Assembly: GCF_001051235.1 (NCBI RefSeq)
Contig: NZ_CBTJ020000001.1
Span: 186,001 to 250,000 of the forward strand
DNA: 64,000 bases
Direction: 5' to 3'
Source: Candidatus Competibacter denitrificans Run_A_D11
GTDB lineage: Bacteria > Pseudomonadota > Gammaproteobacteria > Competibacterales > Competibacteraceae
In this document: piece by piece, positions 47,347 through 55,383 of the stretch
Position numbering within the stretch: the first letter of the stretch is position 1
Layout: each line of letters starts with the position of its first letter
Translations under genes and position numbers: made by a program
Notes under the pieces: generated by a model
What the model was told of the DNA's origin: nothing
The model's input: only the letters and a program-made list of their open reading frames with translations
The model's database searches: none

Positions 47347-50300
47347 ATGTCCGCCGTCGTCGCTCATTTCAAGTCGCCTCAACCCGGCGCCGATAAAGTC
47401 ACCCCGCGCAACAAAATCCGCTTCGTGACCGCCACCAGCCTGTTCGACGGTCACGACGCCTCGATCAACATCATGCGCCGGATCATCCAAGGCAGCGGCG
47501 CGGAAGTCATCCACCTCGGCCACAACCGCTCGGTCGAGGAAATCGTCACCGCCGCGCTCCAGGAAGACGCCCAGGGCATCGCGGTCAGCTCCTATCAGGG
47601 CGGCCACGTCGAATTCTTCAAATACATGATCGACCTGCTGCGCGAGCGCGGCGGCGGCAACATCAAAGTGTTCGGCGGCGGCGGCGGCGTGATCGTGCCG
47701 GACGAAATCCGCGAGCTGCACGACTACGGCGTGGCCCGCATCTTCTCGCCGGAAGACGGTCAGGCGCTCGGCTTGCAAGGCATGATCGATCACATGATGG
47801 CGGTGTGCGATATCGATCCCAGCCAGCACGCGCCCAAAACGCTGGATGAGGTCAAAAATGGCGACTGGCTGGCGCTATCGCGGCTGATCAGCGCGCTGGA
47901 GAATCGGGCGGTGGCGACCGACTTGCGCCAGCAACTTTTGAGCGAGGCCAAAAACTGCACCGTGCCGATTTTGGGCGTGACCGGAACCGGCGGTTCCGGC
48001 AAATCCTCGCTGACCGATGAGCTGGTACGGCGCTTCCGGCTCGATCAAGACGACCGGCTGAAAATCGCGGTCATCGCCGCCGACCCATCGCGGCGCAAGA
48101 CCGGCGGCGCGCTGTTGGGCGACCGCATCCGCATGAATGCGATCAGCGGCCCCAATCTGTATATGCGCTCGCTGGCGACCCGCGCGGCGGGAAGCGAAGT
48201 GCCGGAAACGCTCGGCGAAATTTTGGCCGCCTGCAAGCTGGCCGGATTTGATCTGATCATCGTCGAAACTTCCGGCATCGGTCAGGGCGACGCCGCCATC
48301 GTGCCGCTGGTGGATCGCTCGCTGTACGTAATGACCCCGGAATTCGGCGCGGCCTCACAGTTGGAAAAGATCGACATGCTCGACTTCGCCGACGCGGTGG
48401 CGATCAACAAGTTCGACCGCAAGGGCGCGGAAGACGCCCTGCGCGACGTGCGCAAGCAGGTGCAACGCAACCACAAAGCCTTCGGCCAGTCGCCCGATGA
48501 GATGCTGGTGTACGGCACCATCGCCGCCCGCTTTAATGACAACGGCGTGACCGCGCTGTATCAGGGCTTGGTCGGCTTGCTGCGCGACAAGGGCCTGAAA
48601 CTGGCGTCGGGCCATCTGCCGCCCGCCGAGGGCAAAGCCTCGACCACCAAGACCGTCATCGTCCCCGCCGCCCGCGCGCGGTACTTGGCCGAAGTCGCCG
48701 ACACGGTGCGCGGCTATCACCAGGAGGTGAACAAACAGGTCAAGCTGATCCGCCAGCGCCAGCAGTTGCGCGCGGTGATGAGCCTGTTGGAAGCCGACGG
48801 CAAATCCAGCGCCGACCTGCAACCGCTGCTCGACAAGGTGGAACTGGAGGTCGATTCCCACGCCCGCAAGCTGGTCGATATGTGGCCGCAGGTCAAGGAA
48901 AGCTACAGTGGCGATGAATACGTGGTGAAAATCCGCGACAAGGAAATCCGCACCAGGCTGACCAGCCGTTCGCTCTCCGGCAGCCGGATTCCCAAGGTGT
49001 CGCTGCCGCGCTTCGACGAACACGGCGAACTGTTGCGCTGGATGATGCTGGAAAATCTGCCCGGCAGTTTCCCCTACACCGCCGGCGTGTTCGCCTTCAA
49101 GCGCGAGAACGAAGACCCGACCCGGATGTTCGCGGGCGAAGGCGACCCGTTCCGCACCAATCGCCGCTTCAAAAAGTTGTCCGAGCACGCCGAGGCGACC
49201 CGGCTGTCCACCGCGTTTGACTCGGTGACGCTGTACGGCTTCGACCCGAATGAACGGCCGGACATTTACGGCAAGGTCGGCAATTCCGGCGTGTCTATCG
49301 CCACCTTGGACGATTTGAAGGTGCTGTATTCCGGCTTCGAGGTCTGCGCGCCGACTACCTCGGTATCCATGACCATCAACGGCCCGGCCCCGATCATTCT
49401 GGCGATGTATTTCAACAACGCCTTTGACCTTCAGATTGAGAAATTCGAGCGCGACAACCATCGCCCACCGACCGATGATGAAATCGAAAAGATTAAAGCC
49501 TGGGTGTTGAAGAATCTGCGCGGCACGGTGCAGGCCGATATTTTGAAAGAGGATCAGGGCCAGAACACCTGCATCTTCTCCACCGAATTCGCTCTGAAGA
49601 TGATGGGCGACATTCAGGAATACTTCGTCCATCACGGCGTGCAGAATTTCTATTCGGTGTCGATTTCCGGCTATCACATCGCCGAAGCCGGAGCCAATCC
49701 GATTTCGCAACTGGCCTTTACGATGGCCAACGGCTTCACCTATGTTGAAGCCTATCTGGCGCGGGGGATGCACATTGACGACTTCGCGCCCAATCTGTCG
49801 TTCTTCTTCAGCAACGGCATGGACCCGGAATACACCGTCATGGGCAGGGTGGCGCGGCGGATTTGGGCCACCGCCATGCGCTACAAATACGGCGCGAACG
49901 AGCGCAGCCAGAAGTTGAAATATCATATTCAGACCTCCGGCCGCTCGCTGCACGCGCAAGAGATGGATTTCAACGACATTCGTACCACGCTTCAGGCGTT
50001 GATTGCGATTTACGACAACTGCAACTCGCTCCATACCAACGCCTACGACGAGGCGATCACCACACCGACCGAGGAATCGGTGCGGCGGGCGATGGCGGTG
50101 CAGCTCATCATCAACAAGGAATGGGGGCTAGCCAAGAACGAGAACCCCAATCAGGGCGCGTTCATCATCGACGAGCTGACCGATCTGGTGGAAGAAGCAG
50201 TGTTGCAGGAATTCGAGCGCATCAGCGAGCGCGGCGGCGTGCTGGGCGCGATGGAAACTGGCTACCAGCGCGGCAAGATTCAGGAGGAATCCCTCTATTA

Positions 50301-50619
50301 CGAGACCATCAAGCACGATGGCAGCTTCCCGATCATCGGCGTCAACACCTTCCGCAACCCGAATGCCCAGCACGATGAGGTGAAAATCGAGCTGGCCCGT
50401 TCCACTGAGGAGGAGAAACAAGGCCAGATCAAACGCTTGCGTGATTTTCAGGAGCGCAACGCTAAGGACAGCGGGCCGATGCTGGCACGGCTAAAACAGG
50501 CTGCGATCAACAACGAAAACCTGTTTGCAGTGCTGGTTGATGCGGTGCGCTGCTGCTCGCTGGGGCAGATTACAGGCACCTTGTTCGAGGTCGGCGGGCA
50601 GTATCGGCGGAATATGTAG
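47347..50619 (+). CDS. icmF: Fused isobutyryl-CoA mutase IcmF
   Basis: Adenosylcobalamin-dependent enzyme of 1090 residues that interconverts isobutyryl-CoA and n-butyryl-CoA. The N-terminal B12 domain has the base-off motif [11 protein letters not shown] near residue 37. A MeaB-like GTPase chaperone domain follows ([17 protein letters not shown] near residue 212, [12 protein letters not shown]). The C-terminal mutase barrel has [20 protein letters not shown]; the Phe in FPYT, where methylmalonyl-CoA mutase has Tyr, supports isobutyryl specificity. It is divergent from an AraC regulator. The last 38 codons exist again, diverged, at 54453-54569. Confidence 0.96.
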   Translation: MSAVVAHFKSPQPGADKVTPRNKIRFVTATSLFDGHDASINIMRRIIQGSGAEVIHLGHNRSVEEIVTAALQEDAQGIAVSSYQGGHVEFFKYMIDLLRERGGGNIKVFGGGGGVIVPDEIRELHDYGVARIFSPEDGQALGLQGMIDHMMAVCDIDPSQHAPKTLDEVKNGDWLALSRLISALENRAVATDLRQQLLSEAKNCTVPILGVTGTGGSGKSSLTDELVRRFRLDQDDRLKIAVIAADPSRRKTGGALLGDRIRMNAISGPNLYMRSLATRAAGSEVPETLGEILAACKLAGFDLIIVETSGIGQGDAAIVPLVDRSLYVMTPEFGAASQLEKIDMLDFADAVAINKFDRKGAEDALRDVRKQVQRNHKAFGQSPDEMLVYGTIAARFNDNGVTALYQGLVGLLRDKGLKLASGHLPPAEGKASTTKTVIVPAARARYLAEVADTVRGYHQEVNKQVKLIRQRQQLRAVMSLLEADGKSSADLQPLLDKVELEVDSHARKLVDMWPQVKESYSGDEYVVKIRDKEIRTRLTSRSLSGSRIPKVSLPRFDEHGELLRWMMLENLPGSFPYTAGVFAFKRENEDPTRMFAGEGDPFRTNRRFKKLSEHAEATRLSTAFDSVTLYGFDPNERPDIYGKVGNSGVSIATLDDLKVLYSGFEVCAPTTSVSMTINGPAPIILAMYFNNAFDLQIEKFERDNHRPPTDDEIEKIKAWVLKNLRGTVQADILKEDQGQNTCIFSTEFALKMMGDIQEYFVHHGVQNFYSVSISGYHIAEAGANPISQLAFTMANGFTYVEAYLARGMHIDDFAPNLSFFFSNGMDPEYTVMGRVARRIWATAMRYKYGANERSQKLKYHIQTSGRSLHAQEMDFNDIRTTLQALIAIYDNCNSLHTNAYDEAITTPTEESVRRAMAVQLIINKEWGLAKNENPNQGAFIIDELTDLVEEAVLQEFERISERGGVLGAMETGYQRGKIQEESLYYETIKHDGSFPIIGVNTFRNPNAQHDEVKIELARSTEEEKQGQIKRLRDFQERNAKDSGPMLARLKQAAINNENLFAVLVDAVRCCSLGQITGTLFEVGGQYRRNM

Positions 50620-50628
50620 ATTGATGTA

Positions 50629-50649
50629 GGCGGCGTAATGCCGCCTTTT
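50629..50649 (+). terminator. icmF: Rho-independent terminator of icmF
   Basis: GGCGGC (50629-50634) and GCCGCC (50640-50645) form a perfect 6-bp stem with loop GTAAT, followed by TTTT. It begins 9 bases after the icmF stop. Confidence 0.85.
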
Positions 50650-50651
50650 CA

Positions 50652-50707
50652 CGCCTTCCCGGCGCTGAGACTTGGCGCTGGGAAGGCGCAGTTGCACGGA
50701 CTGCGCC
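50652..50707. other. Two overlapping strong hairpins downstream of higA
   Basis: A 14-bp stem with one mismatch (50652-50665 with 50675-50688) shares bases 50685-50688 with a second 8-bp perfect stem (50685-50692 with 50700-50707); only one can form at a time. They lie just past the higA stop on its strand and could be a terminator or a decayed attC of the higBA cassette. GCCTAGC at the higA stop resembles an attC R'' core (GCCTAAC), but no matching far core is visible. Confidence 0.45.
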
Positions 50708-50724
50708 ATAGCTGAAACGTCGTG

Positions 50725-51036
50725 CTAGGCCGCCAATTCTCGTAACACTTCAGGGTAGCGCTCGGCGACTTTAATCAATGTTCTTGCTGCACCCGATGGC
50801 TGACGCCGCCCCTGCTCCCAATCCTGCAAGGTGCGAACGGACACGCCCATCAAGGACGCAAACTGCGCCTGTGATAAACCAGCAGCCATGCGAGCGGCAA
50901 TAACAGGCGAATAGACGACCGTTCCCTGACCCGCTTTCATTTCTCGAATGGACTGGAGCAAATCAGCGTGAAAATCACGTCCTTCTTCAAAGGCGTCTAG
51001 CTCCGCATCAGTCATCGGTTTAGTGGTCGAGGGCAT
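50725..51036 (-). CDS. higA: HigA-type antitoxin (XRE helix-turn-helix)
   Basis: A 103-residue DNA-binding antitoxin. The Xre-type helix-turn-helix is in the C-terminal half (AGLSQAQFASLMGVSVRTLQ, then DWEQGRRQPSGAA). The N-terminal part is charged and probably binds the toxin. The start overlaps the toxin gene by 17 bases, the toxin-first order typical of higBA. The 15-residue end (KVAERYPEVLRELAA) recurs as a relic at 53776-53823. Confidence 0.92.
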   Translation of the reverse strand: MPSTTKPMTDAELDAFEEGRDFHADLLQSIREMKAGQGTVVYSPVIAARMAAGLSQAQFASLMGVSVRTLQDWEQGRRQPSGAARTLIKVAERYPEVLRELAA

Positions 51037-51331
51037 GTTTGATCTCCAGCAATTGCTTCGCAGCCATTGAGTCCCGCTCGGACTTTGCATAGAGCAGAAG
51101 TAGCACAATTTCTCCAGCAGCGTTGTGGGTGAAGTAAATGACCCGGACGCCGCTAGATTTACCTGAGCCTGCGCGACTCCAACGCACTTTACGTAAGCCG
51201 CCTGTGCCTTGGATGACATCACCAGCCTCCGGGCTTTTAGCCAGAAAAGCCGCAAATTCACCGCGCTCGTCCTCGTACCAATAACGCGGCCAGAGTTTCG
51301 AGAACAAAGGGGTTTCAATAACGGTACGCAT
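51020..51331 (-). CDS. higB: HigB/RelE-type toxin
   Basis: A 103-residue RelE-superfamily toxin that would cleave mRNA on the ribosome. The start MRTVIETPLFSKL is typical of the HigB subgroup, followed by GTGGLRKVRWSRAGSGKSSG and RVIYFTHNAAGEIVLLLLYAK, which contain the basic catalytic residues. The ATG at 51331 is preferred over 51343 because the latter lies inside the palindromic operator. Intact and followed by an intact antitoxin, so the pair looks functional. Confidence 0.92.
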   Translation of the reverse strand: MRTVIETPLFSKLWPRYWYEDERGEFAAFLAKSPEAGDVIQGTGGLRKVRWSRAGSGKSSGVRVIYFTHNAAGEIVLLLLYAKSERDSMAAKQLLEIKHALDH

Positions 51332-51340
51332 GAACTGAAT

Positions 51341-51359
51341 CATACGGCTAAGCCGTATG
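51341..51359. promoter_or_regulatory. Palindromic operator of higBA
   Basis: CATACGGCT and AGCCGTATG form a perfect 9-bp inverted repeat around a single A, ending 10 bases before the higB ATG. This is the expected place for autoregulation by the HigA antitoxin. Confidence 0.7.
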
Positions 51360-51383
51360 CTCTGCAATCGCCCTTAAGGATGA

Positions 51384-51497
51384 GCCTAACGACCAATCTT
51401 ACCCGCCGCCGGAAGCGAAGAGACCGAGGAACGAGGGAGTGAAGCTGTAGACGGTCGGGTGCAGAGCCTTGTTCTGTCGTTTGTTGGTGAGTTACGC
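51384..51497 (-). other. attC-like integron recombination site after mrr
   Basis: Read on the minus strand it starts with GCGTAAC (R'') and ends with GTTAGGC (R', consensus GTTRRRY), 114 bp. The arms pair: R''/R' at 6 of 7 positions, then ACCAA with TTGGT, then ACCCGACCG with CGGCGGGT leaving one extrahelical A. Paired arms with a bulged base on one strand are the attC hallmark. It starts directly after the mrr stop, as cassette attC sites do. Confidence 0.65.
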
Positions 51498-51498
51498 C

Positions 51499-52487
51499 TC
51501 ACAATGTTTTATACCAATCTGGGTCAACAATAACCTCTTCGATGACCTTGGTCGTGATTCCAAGCCCCAATTCTTTCAACTTGTCTACGAGTTGGTCGCC
51601 ATCTACTAAATCAATAGGTGGAGCGCCGTCACGAATGGCCTCTTTTACGGCGTCCCTAGTGAACGTGCCCGTTGTAACAAATTAGGAGTTACGCAGTTGA
51701 AATTCTAAGTGATTGATTAATAGAAGATTTCTGTTGTCTGCTGCACAGGTCGATTTCTTTTAAAATCAGAGCGTTAGAGACCCAACTGCGTAACTCCTAC
51801 AAATAATCCTTTGTCGGCACGACCAACCATTGCACCTCTGAAATCCCGTATGTCACTAGACGAAACAGCGCCCTGATACTTTTTGCATTGAAAAATTACG
51901 TGGAAACTTAGCAGCCCGTTGATTCGAGCGATCCCTTTCCCATCAATCCCGCCGTCGCCACTTCTGCCCGTAACTTCGACCTGCACGAAGCCAGATTCGC
52001 GCAGCAGCCGTTTTACAAGACGCTCAAACGCAGAAGAATCAATTTCCTGCGTCAGAATATGGTGAAGTTGCTCTCTCCAAGTCCGCACTTCTTCTGGCAG
52101 TTCTTCATCAATACTATTGCCGTCAGTTTCTTTTGACTTCCGATTTGGTCTTTCTTTTCTATCCATTTCGCGCACAGCGCGAGCAACTTCCTTGTGGTCA
52201 ATTTTCTCGATGTGCCGTTTGTCTGGAGCAATTGCCCACACGCCACGACTGGAATTTTCTAAAACACCATATTTCTTCAAGTAGGTGCGCGCCCATGCAA
52301 GGCGATATTCAACCTCCGTCTGATTGCTCTTTTCAGGGTTATGCGGAACATTCAAAACCTCTTCGGGAAATTTCAGATTTTCCGTGACTTTTTCGTAAAT
52401 TTCTTCAATTGAGCCAGAGCCGCCGAGTTGCTTGAGCGCTTGGAACAAAGGGTTTATGAGAAGGTCGTATGTCGGAACTTGATTCAT
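51499..52487 (-). pseudogene. mrr: Mrr-type restriction endonuclease gene interrupted by a MITE
   Basis: Type IV-like restriction endonuclease. Before interruption it would encode about 288 residues: an N-terminal winged-helix Mrr_N domain (MNQVPTYDLLINPLFQALKQ) and a Mrr_cat PD-(D/E)XK domain with GRSGDGGIDGKG and IFQCKKY. After KGLF a 117-bp element with 5-bp target duplications is inserted, and the frame stops at 51774 inside it. Beyond the element the normal end resumes in frame (VTTGTFTRDAVKEAIRDGAP, stop 51499-51501). The truncated product keeps the catalytic residues but lacks the last 60 residues. Confidence 0.9.
51683..51799. mobile_element. 117-bp MITE inserted in mrr
   Basis: A non-coding element with perfect 17-bp terminal inverted repeats (TAGGAGTTACGCAGTTG at 51683-51699 and its complement at 51783-51799). 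It is flanked by a 5-bp target duplication CAAAT (51678-51682 and 51800-51804). Removing the element and one duplicate restores an intact Mrr reading frame. The inside is A+T-rich and encodes nothing. A parent insertion sequence with the same ends is not in the window. Confidence 0.92.
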
Positions 52488-52520
52488 GCTGTTTATTTGG
52501 CCAGATTTCGGCTTGGCGGG

Positions 52521-52590
52521 CGACAACGTGGAGGTCACCGGCGCTGCGCGTCTTTATCGCGCAGCGTCCGTGTGGACCGAAGGGTTATGC
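52521..52590 (-). other. attC-like integron recombination site after the 326-residue gene
   Basis: On the minus strand, GCATAAC (R'') contains the stop codon of the upstream gene and GTTGTCG (R') ends the 70-bp site. Between them lies an imperfect hairpin: GGT/ACC, CAC/GTG, CGG/CCG and a 9-bp CGCTGCGCG stem, with three unpaired bases (C, A, A) all on one strand. That topology and size are typical of attC. R'' is also the exact complement of GTTATGCC at the 5' boundary of the same gene, as required in a circular cassette. Confidence 0.75.
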
Positions 52591-53565
52591 CTTGCGGCTT
52601 GGGGAGGGGCCATAGGAAAGGTCTAATCCAATGGTTCGAACCGTCGGTGGTCGTTGCAAAGGGTGTAGCTTATCGATCTCAAGTTCAGCATATGTATTCT
52701 GTTTCGGATATGGATATGTCCCTGACTTTAGCCAGTACGTTAGAAATACGCCGTAATTTGTTCCCAAACGAACCATGTATTCGGGAAGTTGGACATTAAA
52801 TCCATGGACAAGCTGGACGCTATCAGCCTTCTTTGCTTCAATGGCAACCTTCCCCAAGCCTGCATTCTTGATCGGAGCCACGATATAGAAATCGAGATTT
52901 CCGCTTCCAGCTATTGGTTCGCAGGTAACTTCAAAATTTCTAGCAGTGCCATGCGAGGACAAATAGCCTGCTACAAAGCGAGAAATTTCTGGCTCATCAA
53001 GCGGGTGTGACTTATCACCATTCTTTCCCCAGGAAAATCGCTCGCAGCCATGTTTCCGGATGTCCTGCTCACAGAAGTGCAGGCAATCAAGAATGGTGGA
53101 AAACAGGTCGTCGGCATTACGGTATGACGAATTGGAGAGCAGGTTATGTGTGCGCAGAGTTCGGACTAGCTCCAGAGGTGGTGCCGTGAAAGGAGTTCGA
53201 ACTGCGCGCATGTGGGCATCCATTGAGGCAGAAGTGCTTGACTCGGGCATTACGCCACACGCGATTGAATCGGTATCCCACTGCACCGCAACGTGACACT
53301 TACCAAGGCCCTTAAATTCCTCGCTGTACTGGTAGTAATCGTTCCTCCGGATGAACACCTTTCCGTCATGAATCTTTGCCTCCAATTCATAGCCAGGAAA
53401 GCTGATCTGAAAGAGCCTCAAAGAGTTACTCAAGAATCCGTCATAAGCATTGAACTCAATTGTTCCCGCAGGAGGGCAAAAGTCTGAAAACGAAATCTGG
53501 TTCTTCAGTTGAGTAAAGACCTCAAGCTTTGCAGGCCCTAGCTGGCGCGTTTCATACATAGGCAT
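52585..53565 (-). CDS. Unrecognised cassette-borne protein with a possible PD-(D/E)XK nuclease core (326 aa)
   Basis: I cannot name the family. The start is the ATG at 53565 inside the cassette boundary, or the ATG at 53559. No signal peptide or membrane segment is present. Residues 216-250 look like a restriction-endonuclease-fold core: GSGNLDFYIVA with Asp225, then KVAIEAKKAD with Glu243 and Lys245, followed by a helix LPEYMVRLGTNYGVFLTYWL. The N-terminal 140 residues show no match. It stands next to mrr, which makes a defence role likely but unproven. G+C is lower than in the core genome. Confidence 0.8.
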   Translation of the reverse strand: MPMYETRQLGPAKLEVFTQLKNQISFSDFCPPAGTIEFNAYDGFLSNSLRLFQISFPGYELEAKIHDGKVFIRRNDYYQYSEEFKGLGKCHVAVQWDTDSIACGVMPESSTSASMDAHMRAVRTPFTAPPLELVRTLRTHNLLSNSSYRNADDLFSTILDCLHFCEQDIRKHGCERFSWGKNGDKSHPLDEPEISRFVAGYLSSHGTARNFEVTCEPIAGSGNLDFYIVAPIKNAGLGKVAIEAKKADSVQLVHGFNVQLPEYMVRLGTNYGVFLTYWLKSGTYPYPKQNTYAELEIDKLHPLQRPPTVRTIGLDLSYGPSPSRKA

Positions 53566-53775
53566 AACAAATGGTTATACGGTTTTCGCATATCTACATA
53601 AATCTGTGATTTCAGAATATAACAAATTGATATTCTTTATTTTTTACTAGAAACATAACCACAACCACAAGCCTTTTGACTCTAGAAAATTGTCGTGCGC
53701 TTCGTTTCTCCCGAAGAGGTGCGGCGGATTCTCGTTGCGCAATCAGCTAAACATTGGCAATACAGTGACGGCGTA
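53566..53775. other. A+T-rich spacer upstream of the cassette array
   Basis: This stretch has far more A+T than its surroundings and no open frame of interest. ATAACAAAT occurs twice (53565-53573 and 53619-53627), and several TATAAT-like hexamers are possible on the minus strand. It probably holds the promoter of the 326-residue gene. Confidence 0.4.
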
Positions 53776-53823
53776 CTACGCCGCCAATTCTCGTAACACT
53801 TCAGAGTAACGCTCGGCCACCTT
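53776..53823 (-). pseudogene. Relic of a second higA (last 15 codons)
   Basis: The minus strand reads KVAERYSEVLRELAA followed by TAG, identical at 14 of 15 residues to the end of the intact HigA. Sequence similarity stops on both sides, so this is a remnant of another higBA copy and not a gene. Confidence 0.8.
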
Positions 53824-53841
53824 TGCCTGCGGCTGCATGGG

Positions 53842-54255
53842 CTATTTTGGAGGTTGCGGCTGATGCTCTACCCTCTCTAAAGTCGGGTCAAGACACGCCC
53901 AGCCAGGCGCACTCGCTACCCAAATATTCATGTGCGGCTTGATTGATGAGGGATCGTCCAGATTACCGGCGCGCACGACCCGGAACTGCGGCCTCGTCGC
54001 CACTTTGCCAAAAAGGTGCGAGCCGCAACTTGGACAGAATTGCCTCGTCACCTCATCACCGCTATCCGCCTTCTTCGTATATTCGGAAAGCGACCCGGAA
54101 ACGACGAGATCTTCAGTACGCACGAATAGATTGACTGATCCATTCGCCGCCAGATGCTGGCAATCCCGGCACCAGCAGATACGAGCTGCAAGGGGTTCGG
54201 CGGCCAGCTTGAAACTGACTGCGCCACAGAGGCAGCGTCCTGTTCTCTCAGTCAT
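53842..54255 (-). CDS. GFA-family zinc-binding protein
   Basis: A 137-residue protein of the glutathione-dependent formaldehyde-activating (GFA) family. Zinc ligands are the cysteines in GRCLCGAV, ICWCRDCQH and RQFCPSCGSHL. Many GFA relatives have no proven formaldehyde activity. The ATG at 54255 has GAGGTG 7 bases upstream and is preferred to the GTG at 54264. GFA genes often travel in accessory regions; here it lies between the higA relic and the diverged copy of the icmF end. Confidence 0.9.
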   Translation of the reverse strand: MTERTGRCLCGAVSFKLAAEPLAARICWCRDCQHLAANGSVNLFVRTEDLVVSGSLSEYTKKADSGDEVTRQFCPSCGSHLFGKVATRPQFRVVRAGNLDDPSSIKPHMNIWVASAPGWACLDPTLERVEHQPQPPK

Positions 54256-54452
54256 ATAAAGCACCTCGATTGGTTGAGTTAGAACTCGTGAGACGACGAA
54301 TGATGATCACCTCCACACACTACGTTACCCAAGACGACAGCAAAGCTCAACTGGCAACCCAAGGGGGCAATAGAGAATCTGCGAGGACGGGAAAGCGGAA
54401 ATTCTTAGCGACTGATAGTAGCTTCATCGACGTAGTTGAGCGGTGCGCAAGA
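54256..54452. other. Part of the 363-bp gap between the GFA and tatC genes
   Basis: I see no supported gene here. A plus-strand frame of 99 codons beginning at 54270 exists only because it runs into the copied icmF end; its first 60 codons resemble nothing known. Confidence 0.4.
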
Positions 54453-54569
54453 CGCGATCAAAAACGAGAACCTTTCGCGGTGCTGGTCGATGCGGTGCGC
54501 TGCTGCTCACTGGGGCAGATTACAGGCACTTTGTTCGAGGTCGGCGGGCAATATCGGCGCAATAGGTGA
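54453..54569 (+). pseudogene. Diverged copy of the icmF 3' end
   Basis: About 117 bp align with the last 118 bp of icmF (50502-50619) at roughly 90% identity, with one deleted base near 54473. The encoded end ([20 protein letters not shown]) is the same, and most differences are third-position changes, so it derives from a once functional icmF. Similarity begins abruptly at 54453 and ends at the stop codon. Confidence 0.9.
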
Positions 54570-54618
54570 TCGACCGCCGCCAGAGCCGCTCGCAATGGGC
54601 GGCGCAACGGGCGGCAAG

Positions 54619-55383
54619 CTAACGCTCGGCGGAGCCAGCCTCCGCCGCTTGCCCTTCCTGACGCCGCCGCAACAGCAGGCGGGAAATGTAGATACCCGCT
54701 TCAAACAGCATCCACATCGGAATCGCCAACAGCGTCTGGGAAACCACATCGGGCATCAACAACATGCCGATGATGAACGCACCGACGATGATGTAGGAGC
54801 GCTTGGCGGCCATCGCTTCGGGCGTCAAAACCCCGGTCAACGCCAGAATGACCGTAGCGACCGGCACTTCAAACGCCACCCCGAAGGCGAAAAACATCAT
54901 CATCACGAAATCGAGATAACGGTTGATATCGGTCATCACCGCCACCCCTTCGGGCGCGGTGCTGGTAATGAAGGCGAAGAAGATCGGCATGATGCCAAAG
55001 TAGGCGAAGGCCATGCCGCAATAAAACAACAGCGTACTCGACAGCAACACCGGCAGCACCAGCCGCTTCTCGCGCTGATACAAGCCCGGTGCAACAAACG
55101 CCCAAATCTGATAGAGCGTCCACGGCACGGTGATGAACACCGCCAGGATCAAGGTGAACTTGAGCGGCGTCAAAAACGGCGACAGCACATCAATAGCGAT
55201 CATGCTGCTTTGCGCGGGCATGTAGCGGGTCAAGGGCTTCGCCAACGCGGTATAGATCGGATTTGAGAAGGGCGACAGCACCACGAATAACAGCAGGATG
55301 CCGCTCACCATCCGAATTAAGCGGGTGCGTAATTCCAGCAGATGGCTGACGAGCGGTTGCTCGCGATCAACATTATCGGTCAC
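54619..55383 (-). CDS. tatC: Twin-arginine translocase subunit TatC
   Basis: Core receptor of the Tat protein export system, 254 residues with six membrane helices. The start has the conserved SHLLELRTRLIR, and the first periplasmic region FSNPIYTALAKPL and FITSTAPEGV fit TatC. It overlaps tatB by 4 bases. The end carries an Arg-rich cytoplasmic tail. Confidence 0.97.
   Translation of the reverse strand: MTDNVDREQPLVSHLLELRTRLIRMVSGILLLFVVLSPFSNPIYTALAKPLTRYMPAQSSMIAIDVLSPFLTPLKFTLILAVFITVPWTLYQIWAFVAPGLYQREKRLVLPVLLSSTLLFYCGMAFAYFGIMPIFFAFITSTAPEGVAVMTDINRYLDFVMMMFFAFGVAFEVPVATVILALTGVLTPEAMAAKRSYIIVGAFIIGMLLMPDVVSQTLLAIPMWMLFEAGIYISRLLLRRRQEGQAAEAGSAER

Larger units (their letters stand above)
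50725..53568 (-). other. Probable integron cassette array without integrase (CALIN)
   Basis: Three cassette-like units lie head to tail on the minus strand: the 326-residue unknown protein, mrr and higBA. The first two are followed by attC-like sites. The first cassette begins at GTTATGCC (53561-53568) with its ATG inside that core, as is common. Toxin-antitoxin and restriction genes are frequent integron cargo. No intI or attI is visible in the window, so this would be an array lacking its integrase. Confidence 0.65.

Noticed and set aside
48355..50034. 559-codon open frame antisense to icmF
   Set aside because: It lies wholly inside icmF, has a His/Gly/Arg/Gln-rich composition typical of the complement of G+C-rich codons, and resembles no protein family.
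50652..50727. Complete attC after higA
   Set aside because: A core-like GCCTAGC exists at the higA stop and strong hairpins follow, but no second core with the right orientation could be placed, so it is recorded only as a hairpin region.
52621..52650. GGTTCGAA, the T-arm motif of tRNA genes
   Set aside because: No acceptor stem, anticodon arm or CCA end can be built around it; it is inside the 326-residue gene.
53842..54264. GFA-family gene as a fourth integron cassette
   Set aside because: No pair of core sites with a foldable arm was found before or after it; GAGTTAGAACTC upstream does not fit the core consensus in the needed orientation.
54270..54569. 99-codon plus-strand frame that ends with icmF-like residues
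   Set aside because: Only the copied icmF tail gives it character; the first 60 codons match nothing and there is no ribosome binding site.
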